Of a DNA stretch of 60,000 nucleotides, positions 1-60,000 are shown piece by piece. Each line of letters begins with the position of its first letter. The first letter of the stretch is position 1. Origin of the DNA: Tubulanus polymorphus. Its lineage: Eukaryota > Nemertea > Palaeonemertea > Tubulaniformes > Tubulanidae. The stretch lies in the NCBI RefSeq assembly GCF_964204645.1, contig NC_134031.1:14533307-14593306 (forward strand), written 5' to 3'. The position numbers and the translations under genes were made by a program. Under the pieces are notes generated by a model. The model searched no databases. It saw only the letters and a list, made by a program, of their open reading frames with translations, and was not told where the DNA came from.

Positions 1-36
1 TCAATTCCAACCCGAAATGTAATTTGTTATTTTCAG

Positions 37-154
37 AGTTCAGCCTGGAGTTTGTTATCATCTGTATACAACATTCCAAGGAAGGAAACTTGAACCTTAT
101 CAACTTCCAGAAATGTTGAGGACTCGATTAGAAGAACTATGTCTCAATATAAAA
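37..154 (+). CDS. DHX36: DHX36 exon: end of helicase C / start of winged helix
   Basis: The acceptor is TTTTCAG at 30-36 and the donor GTAAGT follows base 154. The exon encodes RVQPG, CYHLY, YQLPEMLRT and LEELCLNIK, the block that follows the QRxGRAGR motif in DEAH helicases. The first base is the third base of an Arg codon. Confidence 0.88.
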
Positions 155-3100
155 GTAAGTCCGTCGCTTTTCTCTCGGACCCAGTTCAGGCCTCAGTTCC
201 ACAGTTCAGGACCCAGTTCCACAGTTCAGGACTCAGTTCCACAGTTCAGGACCCAGTTCCACAGTTCAGGACTCAGTTCCACAGTTCAGGACCCAGTTCC
301 ACAGTTCAGGACTCAGTTCCACAGTTCAGGACCCAGTTCCACAGTTCAGGACTCAGTTCCACAGTTCAGGACTCAGTTCCACAGTTCAGGCCTCAGTTCC
401 ACAGTTCAGGCCTCAGTTCCACAGTTCAGGACTCAGTTCCACAGTTCAGGACTCAGTTCCACAGTTCAGGACCCAGTTCCACAGTTCAGGACTCAGTTCC
501 GGACTCAGTTCCACAGTTCATGACCCAGTTCAACAGTTCAGGACTCAGTTCCACAGTTCAGGCCCCAGTTCCACAGTTCAGGACTCAGTTCCACAGTTCA
601 GGCCTCAGTTCCAAAGTTCAGGTCTCAGTTCCACAGTTCAGGCCTCAGTTCCACAGTTCAGGACTCAGTTCCGCAGTTCAGGACTCAGTTCCACAGTTCA
701 GGACCCAGTTCCACAGTTCAGGGCTCAGTTCCACAGTTCAGGAATCAGTTCCACAGTTCAGGACTCAGTTCTTGGCTTACCGGTAGATCTTACTCAAGAG
801 TTGACATGAACTGAGTCAGTCCGATGACAGTCAATTGAAAACTGTTGAACTAGCCCCAGAAAAATAGAAATCAGCCCAACTATGTCACACCCCTCGGCCA
901 CCCCTCATTGGTGTTGAGAGATTTTCTGGTTTATTTTTCAGTTGTTGAAATTAGGTAGAATTTTACCGTTCGTTCAAAAGGCGATGGAACCTCCTTCACT
1001 GCAGGCGCTAGAAAATTCTGTCGAACTTCTCAAACAACTAGTAAGCAACTAGTAGGCAATATATAGGCCGATACCCCGTGTGAATCTCTAGAGTTAGCCC
1101 TAACCTGTGTCAGTCCCGGGATCCAATTCCTCGGTTACTGGGTTAAGATTTGACTCGGAGTTAGCTCATTGAAAAAAAAAACGATTTCATCTCTCAAGAG
1201 TTAACTCGAACTCACAACCCTGGAACTTGATACGGAGTCTACGATGAAATTTTGAATTATTTCACGTGAATTTCTATATTTTCAGAATGCGTTGAATCAC
1301 GAAGAGAATCTAACGTCGCTCGGGCACCATCTAGCCCGGATGCCCGTCGACCCGCAGATCGGTAAAATGATCCTATTCGGAGCGATATTCAGTTGCTTGG
1401 AACCGATTTTAACGATCGCCGCAAGTCTAAGTTTTAAGGATCCGTTTTTTACGCCGTTGGTAAGAGCCGATTTTAAACCCGCTCTATTCGCCGAAACTGG
1501 TTCAAACTTCATCTTTGGAATTATCTGAAATTTGCGCCGATATAAAAATCCCACAAAATCTTTTAGTTAATGATTTATTTTCAACGTTTCGACTCCCGGT
1601 ATATCCTGATAGCCATCTTCAGGGATACTGTAGTTTTTATTCCCTGAGATACAGTATTCATAGTAAGTCCCAGTATACTCGAAGATGACTACAGTCGGCC
1701 CCTGATATACCGCCCAAATCGGTGCAGAACTATTTTGGCGGTATAGCGAGTATGGCGGTTTATTGGGGGTGTTTGACTATGTATTTGTATATTGAGAAAA
1801 CCTGGCGGTAGGCAGGGGGCGGTATCGGGGGTTGGCTGTAGTCATCTTCAAGTATACTGGGACTTGTTGTGAATACTTTATCTCAGGGAAGTTTATGTAG
1901 TGGTTTAAGGATAAAGTTGAATTAACTACTAGCTAAAGGAAACATTTCCAGCTATACCAGAGGCGCCCGAAAGGAATTGGATAAACTCGTTTTAAGAACT
2001 TGATGATAGAAGTTTATTTAACTCGATACGGTTCCTGGAAAATAAGTAAGAATGTTCTTAATCTATTGCTAATTAAACAAACAATTATTGATACATAATA
2101 GGAGAAGCAGTAATTTAATGACAAACAAATTGTCGTATTTTGCAAGTTTATCGTAGATTATATAAATATTTGACAAGCTAAGTATGGCCAAGTACTCAAT
2201 TTACTAAAACAGATACAAAAAAATCATGGAAAAAATTAACACTTACAACACATTATTCCTTATATATCGTTTGGCTAAACTCGCTCCGTCCGCGAACAGT
2301 ATTACGATGACCACGAAATATCGCGGAAAATGTCATTTATAGCTATATCTACTGAAGCGAACACGAATGCAAATATTCCAAAGATTTGAGATTAAACTAT
2401 TGTATACATAAACCCAAAAATGCCTGAGCGGGTTTAATATCGTGAATATAACATATATACACGAAAGAAATTGTAGAACATATTTGTTCTCTTATTTCGT
2501 TCAAAAACACCAGCCTTTATTTTTATTTTATATCTTTACAACACTTTATCGATGGTTATATCATCAATTTGTATTGTATTTTAGGGTAAGGAAAAGGAGG
2601 CTGATCAGGCCAAAAGGAAACTTGCTAATGGTTCGATGTCTGATCATATTCTGCTAGTGAACGCTTTCAAGCAATGGGAACGAGCTAAATTTGAAGGTAG
2701 AGCCAGGAATTTCTGCTGGGATCATTACATGTCATCGAGTACATTAGAGGTATGTTCAGGCGTCTGCCCTGTACTCCAGTCCAGGTTAGTCTGGACCCAG
2801 TTGCACCGTGAAGTTTGACTCTAAAGCATTGAAGCAAATGAAATAACTATTATGGTCGGATTTAAACTTTATTTCATTTTCAATGTTTCAAATCTTATTT
2901 AAGATGCTGAAGAAAATGAAACGACAATTCGCTGATTTACTTCAAGAGCTCGGATTCATCGAATCAAATCATTCTCAGGCAAATGTGTTTTCAGGTAGGG
3001 CTAGGGTTTACAATAGGGTAGAATTTAAGCTTAAAACAGTTAAGTTTGAAATGTTGTGCTCATTGAAAACACCGATCGCAATTAAACCAAAAATTTGGGA

Positions 3101-5431
3101 TCACATTCTTTCTAAAGCTGGACCCAGATCTCGCTGACTCCTCACTAGATCATTGAGAATGTGAATTGATTCCCACTATTCCTGAACGGGGGCAGATCCA
3201 GTCTTGTCCCGTCTTTTCAAAGACGGTCTAGAAAACTGAGTGCCCTGATTATTGTCTGAAACAAGGCTGCCAACTGTTCCTGATTGTCAGGACTCATTAC
3301 TATTATATGACAAGAAATATTGATTTGATTTGTTTGATGTATACAGATATATGATATGATATATAAGGTTTTACTGAGAGCCTTACTGTTGATTATAGAT
3401 TAATTTGAACATTTTATTTCATATTTCAATGAAATGTTACTGAAAAAATTTCAATTTGTTACTGATAGCACTTTTCAGAGGTTGGCAGCCCTGCTGAAAT
3501 GTGTGTTGATTAGTAGCAAAATGCCTGTTTGGTTTATCTTGGGAAGGACCCCGAATAGTTCTGTAATTGCATCTGCAAGTATTGGAAATTCAAAAAATCG
3601 CCTCCCTGGCCTACGTGAAAAAGTATTTTGGACTCCGGCATGAGGGGGGGCCACATCCTCCGGTAATACTGGGGTTGTATAATTTTTTATGAAGTGCCCC
3701 TCTAAACTGAAAAGACTGTCTAGACTTACAGCTGGACCCGCCCCTGATGAAGATGACAATTTCAATAAACAACCGGCACTAGTTCAAGGAAACATTTCGG
3801 ACTCTTTTTATTCGCAGTGTGCAGGGATTTATTATTATCTTTATACATCCAATATGAATTGATTATTTGCAGGTAATACCAAACTAGTAGAAGCTATAGT
3901 CGCTGCTGGGCTTTATCCAAACGTAGCTAAAATATACGTTAAAGAAAACCACAGCGGGAAACAACATTTTAAGCACGGCAAAACAGCTTCAGATAGGTAA
4001 CTAAATATGCCAAAACAGCTTCAGATAGCTAACTAAATATACCAAAACAGCTTCAGGGGCCGGTTCCTCAGTTGAGACTTAAGTCCGAAGATGGTCTTAA
4101 ATTTTAAGACTGGTCTTAAGTTGTTAGATTGGTTATAGAACTAAGACGGTCTTAAATTGGTCTTAAGCCTAAGCCATGACTATGGAACTGGGCCCTGATA
4201 GGTAACTGAATATACTAAAACAGCTTCAGATAGATGTACCAACTAAAACGATTCTTTTAGAAAAATATTTAATTCCTGGAGTAAAACAGTGGAACTGAGT
4301 ATATTTTGATCAGTGGTCCATGGTTTTTGGTTAAAATTTGACTCCGTCAAAAATGAATTTAGTTTAGTAACTGGTGTTGATTGTTTTTGTTTCTCGAAGG
4401 CCTCCCGCGTTGTTCGGAAGTAAAAATGAACGAATGAAGCTTCACCCGAAGTCGATTAATTCAAATGCAAATAGCTCACAGTATAAACATCAGTGGATGG
4501 TTTATCATCTGAAAATGAAAACAACTAATGTGAGTATTACACAAATTACCCCCCCTTCCCCAACTACCCCTCACTTCGAACTATCCCCTCCTAGACCCGG
4601 TTCTACAGCTCGCAGCTAAAACTTGATTCTTATATGGTCAAAATATTGTAAATGAACTAATTTAACTTGGAATCAAATTCATCCTAGAGCTGTAGAACTG
4701 GATCCTCGTCTTAACTTCGAGGTCTCTTACCGAAGCTGTATGTTTTTATACGTATTTCAGATATTTATATTCGACTGTACCCCTATCGCCCCCTATCCGC
4801 TACTGTTCTTTGGAGGAGCTATCACTATGTTACGGGTTCGTACGAAATTGATAAAGACTCGTAGACCTCAGAAGAGTTCAACAGATAATAGTATTTGTTT
4901 TCTATGATTGTAGGAGGGTAATGTTCAATGCGTGGCTGTCGACGACTGGATTAAATTTAATGCATCTTCAAAAACAGTGAATCTCGTTAAAGTGAGTACC
5001 ATTAAATACAATAGATATCCTCCAGCAGAGAGTTGAGGGCTCTGTCTTTGTGTCCTCCAGGAGATGGTTGATGGATGTGCGTGTGTCCTCCAGGTGAGGG
5101 TTGAGGGATCTGCGTGTGTCCTCCAGGAGAGGGTTGAGGGATCTGTTTGTGTACTCCAGGAGAGGGGAGTGTTTGTACATGTATAATCTCGAAAAGGGAC
5201 TAAGGGTATTTGTATAAGAATTTGTACCATATGATTTTACTTAGATACGCACGTAGATGCACGAGGATCTTTCAATCTATTCCTATTTCTATTTTTACGC
5301 AGGATTTAAGGCATCAGTTTGAATTAGTTTTGGAGCAGAAAGTTCTTAAGCCAGGAGCCACAGACTGGGATCCCTGCAGTAAGGAAGGCGCCGTTATACG
5401 AGCAATAATGGATCTTATAACCACGGATTAA
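37..5431 (+). CDS. DHX36: DHX36-like DEAH-box RNA helicase, C-terminal part (10 exons)
   Basis: The ten exons are 37-154, 942-1040, 1286-1459, 2585-2749, 2904-2994, 3873-3996, 4400-4529, 4761-4835, 4914-4991 and 5303-5431, all with AG/GT borders and consistent phases. They encode about 393 residues. The sequence enters just after the helicase C-terminal motif VI (RVQPG, YHLY), then runs through the winged helix, the HA2/ratchet domain (LGxHLARMPVDP, GKMILFGAIFSCLEP, LTIAASLSFKDPF) and the OB fold (LHPKSIN, YHLKMKT, LLFFGG, VAVDDWI). From family knowledge, DHX36 (RHAU) unwinds G-quadruplex DNA and RNA; its N-terminal G4-binding motif and the DEAH motif are upstream of the window. The order of HA2 and OB motifs and the blocks SLSFKDPF and YHLKM fit DHX36 better than DHX9, DHX29 or DHX57, but this is by eye. 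No frameshift or internal stop is seen. Confidence 0.88.
155..941 (+). repeat. 20-bp minisatellite in a DHX36 intron
   Basis: From about 183 to 772 the intron is an almost uninterrupted array of about 29 copies of a 20-bp unit (AGGACTCAGTTCCACAGTTC and variants with CCC or CCT). Because 20 is not a multiple of three and the unit lacks stops, two long plus-strand open frames arise; they are not genes. The unit contains the CAGTTCCACAG word found across the window. Confidence 0.95.
942..1040 (+). CDS. DHX36: DHX36 exon: winged-helix segment
   Basis: A 33-codon phase 0-0 exon (LLKLGRI, MEPPS, ALENSVELL). It follows a TTATTTTTCAG acceptor and ends at GTAAGC. It is too short to stand out as an ORF but continues the reading frame into the next exon. 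Confidence 0.85.
1286..1459 (+). CDS. DHX36: DHX36 exon: HA2 (ratchet) domain core
   Basis: A 58-codon phase 0-0 exon with the most diagnostic helicase block of the window: LTSLGHHLARMPVDP, GKMILFGA and TIAASLSFKDPFFTPL. This is the classic DEAH-box HA2 signature. The acceptor is TATTTTCAG and the donor GTAAGA. Confidence 0.93.
1560..1920. repeat. Penelope-like stem motif copies in a DHX36 intron
   Basis: Near 1580-1625 the minus strand reads CTGAAGATGGCTATC, then GAGTCGAAACG. Further AGTATACT and GAAGATGACTAC pieces occur at 1670-1690 and 1840-1860. These match the dispersed CTGAAGA-stem-GAAA family seen in the hemicentin introns. From 1921 to 2584 I see only AT-rich sequence. Confidence 0.5.
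2585..2749 (+). CDS. DHX36: DHX36 exon: HA2 domain, second part
   Basis: A 55-codon phase 0-0 exon starting GKEKEADQAK, then SDHILLVNAFKQWE and FCWDHYMSSSTLE. The SDHxxxxNAFxxW block is the standard continuation of HA2 in DHX36-type helicases. Confidence 0.92.
2904..2994 (+). CDS. DHX36: DHX36 exon: HA2/OB junction
   Basis: The exon encodes MLKKMKRQFADLLQELGFIE and NHSQANVFS and ends in phase 1. The glycine codon is completed by the exon starting at 3873. The acceptor TTATTTAAG is weak but gives the only frame that joins its neighbours. Confidence 0.88.
2995..3872. other. DHX36 intron, no gene seen
   Basis: The intron holds AT-rich sequence and transposon-end-like fragments such as GGGGGCAGATCCAG near 3187 and GACCCGCCCCTGATGAAGATG near 3735. 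Short open frames on both strands around 3434-3765 have no recognisable domain. Confidence 0.6.
3873..3996 (+). CDS. DHX36: DHX36 exon: start of OB fold
   Basis: The exon encodes NTKLVEAIVAAGLYPNVAKI, then VKENHSG and KHGKTASD. The AGLYPNVA motif marks the start of the OB-fold (OB_NTP_bind) region in DEAH helicases. It ends in phase 2, with the Arg codon shared with the next exon. Confidence 0.9.
4040..4205. repeat. Dispersed GACTGGTCTTAAG repeat, DHX36 intron
   Basis: The words GGTCTTAAGTTGTTAGATTGGTTATAGAAC and GGAACTGGGCCC recur here. They belong to the same family as the large array at 28925-30215 and the pieces near 11160, 18210, 40590 and 46860. Confidence 0.75.
4400..4529 (+). CDS. 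DHX36: DHX36 exon: OB fold, HPKS block
   Basis: The exon encodes LHPKSINSNA, then YKHQWMVYHLKMKTTN. The HPxS and W-x-x-Y-H-x-K-M motifs are typical of the DEAH OB fold. The acceptor is TTCTCGAAG and the donor GTGAGT. Confidence 0.9.
4761..4835 (+). CDS. DHX36: DHX36 exon: OB fold, LLFFGG block
   Basis: A 25-codon phase 0-0 exon (IFIFDCTPIAPYPLLFFGG). It is joined by frame to the exon at 4914. The donor GTTCGT is weaker than the GTAAGT-type donors elsewhere in the gene. Confidence 0.85.
4914..4991 (+). CDS. DHX36: DHX36 exon: OB fold, VDDWI block
   Basis: A 26-codon phase 0-0 exon (VQCVAVDDWIKF, then SSKTVNLVK). The acceptor is ATTGTAG and the donor GTGAGT. A minisatellite begins about 30 bp after the donor. 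Confidence 0.88.
5020..5175. repeat. About 32-bp minisatellite, DHX36 intron
   Basis: Four to five imperfect copies of a unit around CTCCAGGAGAGGGTTGAGGG lie between the last two DHX36 exons. The minus-strand frames across it are artefacts of the repeat. Confidence 0.85.
5303..5431 (+). CDS. DHX36: DHX36 last exon and stop
   Basis: The exon encodes DLRHQFELVLEQKV, DWDPCSKEGAVI and IMDLITTD, then TAA at 5429-5431. It lacks the short Gly/Arg-rich tail that follows this block in vertebrate DHX36. The acceptor is TTTTACGCAG. Confidence 0.9.
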   Translation, partial: DLRHQFELVLEQKVLKPGATDWDPCSKEGAVIRAIMDLITTD

Positions 5432-6492
5432 ACAGTTTAAACCTACGGGATACTGCAACTGTAGAGGTCGATTTTAGTAATTCGTTAAATCATGGTTAAT
5501 AGTAATTGTTGCATTTACCATCAGTATGTTTATGTGATATCTGATAAAGATAAATTCAATCAATTGTTACATAATGTGTTTCTTCCACCAGTTTGGAGAG
5601 CATCTTTGAGGATGAGGAATTAGGACCCAACTACAAAGGGTTAGTTAGCCTCCTCCTGCTAAACCCGGCTGACACCTACATCTCCTATTGAATGGAACAA
5701 GAAAAGAGCGCAGATACAAAATTTTCTCACTTTTATTTGTCAATTAATAATTCTGATAATTCAATATACAATATCATCATCATACACTAAGAGTTCATGA
5801 GTATAAAAGAGTGTTTCATTCTACCATGGGTACGTTGATAGTACTACAGTAGCCCCCAGTTGGATAGTACTACTATAGGTACCCCTAGTGCCCAAGGTAG
5901 TACACCAGGTGGATAGTACTACGGGAACCCTACTATGGGTACTCCCAAGTACGCAAGGTAGTTATGCCAGGTGAATAGTACTACAGGAGCCCCCAGTTGA
6001 ATAGTACAATGGGTAGCTGCTAGTTGGATAGTACTACGGGTACCTGCTATGGGCTGTGGGTACCTGCTATATAGGCTATGGGTACCCCTATATTCTGAAT
6101 TACCAGCCCCCCCTCGAATATTGTTCTATCGATAATTCTAATGAAGGCACTAGTTTACACATAAACTAAAACTACAACTTAACATAATATTTTTTTTTCT
6201 TTACAAAATACAAGGTTTCTCTCGGGCTAAGCCTAGTGCACTCTAAACTAGGTTTTTTCTCGGAGCCTACCTACACGTTCCACGCGCGTAAGGAGTCCAT
6301 CTTAAACCCCTCATTCTTTAATTACAACACGATGAGCTATATTAAACCGGTTTAAAAAGTTCGCAGATCAAAAAGTATGAAATACTCCAGTAAATCTGTT
6401 AGTTTACAGTTCAATTAACGTCATAACGTGTTAATATAACCGCAGAGAAACTCCTTCTAGTGAGTGAATATATAGCTAACTGGCCGCCGTAT
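5432..6492. other. Convergent intergenic region / 3' UTRs of both genes
   Basis: The DHX36 stop (5431) and hemicentin stop (6493) face each other. I see no convincing plus-strand AATAAA. From about 5840 to 6110 there is an irregular repeat of GGATAGTACTACxGGTACCCC units, which would lie in the hemicentin 3' UTR if transcription runs to the signal at 5732. Confidence 0.7.
5732..5737 (-). terminator. Likely hemicentin poly(A) signal
   Basis: The plus strand reads TTTATT, so the minus strand reads AATAAA in a T-rich context about 760 bases after the hemicentin stop. That would be a plausible 3' UTR length. RNA data would be needed to confirm use. Confidence 0.45.
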
Positions 6493-58457
<51,965 letters not shown>

Positions 58458-58597
58458 CTACAACATACGAAAACGATAAGAGAAATTTATGAAATTAAAA
58501 ATCTATTACGTGTATCAGGGGTGGTGTGCAGGTGTTTGAAAAAGGGGGTGTACAATGGATTGAAGGGTCACCACTTAAACACATATATCTTTGCAAG

Positions 58598-58878
58598 TTA
58601 ACCCTTCCAGTGCGTCAACACCGCAGTGCGGTGTGCAAATCGGTGATGGATTTTGCTGGTACACCGCATTGTATTGATGATATCAGTAATTAGTAATTAT
58701 CTCTTGAAAAATGGCAGCACGTGTCAAACATAGTGAAATACTAGTAACTAACGGTACACCGCGCCGCAGTATAGACGCACTATAGTGGTATTCCCGTTAT
58801 TCAACACACTAGGGTGGAATCTTTTAAAATTATCTCCAGCACTATAGGGTATTAATTAGTCAGCACTGAAAGGGTTAA
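58598..58878 (-). mobile_element. TTAA-flanked (piggyBac-like) MITE, copy 3, inverted
   Basis: It is flanked by TTAA at 58598-58601 and 58875-58878. Left end CCCTTCCAGTGC (one change), right end GCACTGAAAGGG. Internal ACACCGCAGTGCGGTGT and CCACTATAGTGC words match copies 1 and 2 in the opposite orientation. Confidence 0.92.
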
Positions 58879-58989
58879 ACTGATTTTAAGCTAATAGATT
58901 AATTTAGAGAGGCACTTTCTTCGTTGAAATCGGGAAGGAAATGGGCGATAGGTTGAAAACCTTTTACGATTTCTTTTTTTTTGGGAGAA

Positions 58990-59800
58990 GATTCCAGGGT
59001 CCTTTGGCTGAAAAAAGGGCCCCCTGGATCCGCCACTGTACATATTCTTTTTAAGACGATTGAATAATTTTTGGCAGTTTTTTTTTCTGGTGATTGAGTT
59101 CGTCTAGATGTTCTATAGATGTTGATGAAGGGTTTATGACTAGTGGCACCAGACTTCTGTCCGCCTGTTTGTCTGTCTTTCCGATTGTTACTTTGGCAAA
59201 ATACAAAGGGATGAATCTTTTTTATCGAGCGAAACTAAACACTTTCAAGCGGATGGCGGTTTCGTAAATGCACCACACGTACATCGCGGTTTTCATTTCG
59301 AGTATAACAAACATACACGAATCAATTCATCTCAAGATCCAGTTATACATAGGGCCTTTTTTTTAATAGCTTGGTTTACGGGAACCGCCTCCCGAAATTT
59401 GGAGAAAACTCAAATGAAATTTTTTAAATTTTTAATCCCATCTGTGGATCAAATTCAGTGAAAAATGAGCAAAAGAAAACCCTCCAACGAATGTGAATCC
59501 TGGCTTGAATGATGAAAAATTTGAAAAACGCGAGGTTCTTTTTTGATCACAGTGTGTGCAGAATTCGAACTTTCCAAGAATCATTTGTTTGGACATATGT
59601 ATATTGCCCTATCGACAGTTCCCTCTTCCATCAAAAAGTGATGAAAGCTCACTATTTACAAATTTAAAAGAAAATTTTATTATTCAAAAATTGAAAATTA
59701 ATCAAAGAGGACATGTAATCTCTCTGTACATACTAACGAACTAGTGGCACCAGACTTCAGTCCGCCGGCCTGTTTGTCTATAGTGTCTGTCACAGTGATT
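58990..59800. repeat. Right-end intron with a repeated 45-bp segment
   Basis: CTAGTGGCACCAGACTTCxGT then CCGCC...TGTTTGTCT occurs at 59137-59180 and again at 59738-59785. GGGCCCCCTGGATCCGCCACTG near 59015 is a transposon-end-like word. No missing VWA exon was found here. From 59800 to 60000 nothing is supported. Confidence 0.6.
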
Positions 59801-60000
59801 GAAGTAGACGGCACTGAATATAGGAGCAGCAAGAGCAGTAGGACTAATATCTATTTCAATTTGACTTAAGCGCACATTTGTTAAACTTTCAAATCATGGA
59901 GTCGCTTTTCTTTATTTAACCCCTTTCCATGAAGACTTTTGGATATCCTTCAGTATAGTTTAAACGGAATAAAAATCTATGTTTTTGTTCAACTGCCAGT

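Noticed and set aside
139-786. Long plus-strand open frame of QFRTQFHSSG repeats
   Set aside because: It lies wholly in the 20-bp minisatellite of a DHX36 intron; the second overlapping frame shows the same artefact.
59700-59850. Minus-strand Leu-rich stretch (LVLLLLLLLYSVPS) resembling a hemicentin signal peptide exon with a GTTAGT donor
   Set aside because: A stop codon lies directly upstream with no in-frame ATG, and the first-half VWA exon that should follow it is not present between 58458 and 59700.

Overview
This is a window of animal (metazoan) nuclear DNA with two convergent, intron-rich protein genes. Compact exons are separated by introns with GT/AG borders, and the introns are full of minisatellites and short DNA-transposon remnants. 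The gene content and style suggest a marine invertebrate. I cannot name the phylum with confidence; a lophotrochozoan or an invertebrate deuterostome would both fit.

Left end, plus strand (37-5431): the last ten exons (about 393 residues) of a DEAH-box RNA helicase that matches DHX36 best. They cover the end of the second RecA domain, the winged-helix and ratchet (HA2) domains and the OB fold, with the stop at 5429-5431. The 5' part lies outside the window.

Right 52 kb, minus strand (58457 down to 6493): one giant extracellular-matrix gene, hemicentin (HMCN1/fibulin-6 type). In coding order it holds the second half of the VWA domain (58228-58457, 52112-52234), the conserved hemicentin N-terminal region (49526-47298), 28 immunoglobulin (Ig) I-set domains (46527 to 20273), six thrombospondin type-1 (TSP1) repeats (19618 to 16659), a four-exon nidogen G2F domain (16590 to 14817), nine DxDEC calcium-binding EGF domains with one basic linker exon (14596 to 7261), and the fibulin-type C-terminal module ending SAYPY-stop at 6493. 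Every exon junction I checked keeps the reading frame, so the gene appears intact. The signal peptide and the first half of VWA (the DxSxS part of the metal site) should lie beyond base 60000.

The two genes end tail to tail, with stop codons 1.06 kb apart. A minus-strand AATAAA at 5732-5737 is the likely hemicentin poly(A) signal.

Introns: I found no other convincing protein gene. They hold (i) minisatellites with units of 20, 24, 28, 33, 45, 47 and about 125 bp; (ii) MITE-like elements with recognisable inverted ends, including three copies of a TTAA-flanked piggyBac-like MITE, a hAT-like remnant with a zinc-finger ORF, a TAA-flanked MITE and a pogo-like one; (iii) a 548-bp near-perfect hairpin with 250-bp arms; (iv) tRNA-derived SINE-like pieces; (v) many copies of a CTGA(A/T)GA-stem-GAAA motif resembling the hammerhead motif of Penelope-like elements; and (vi) a dispersed short word around CAGTTCCACAG that recurs on both strands across the window.
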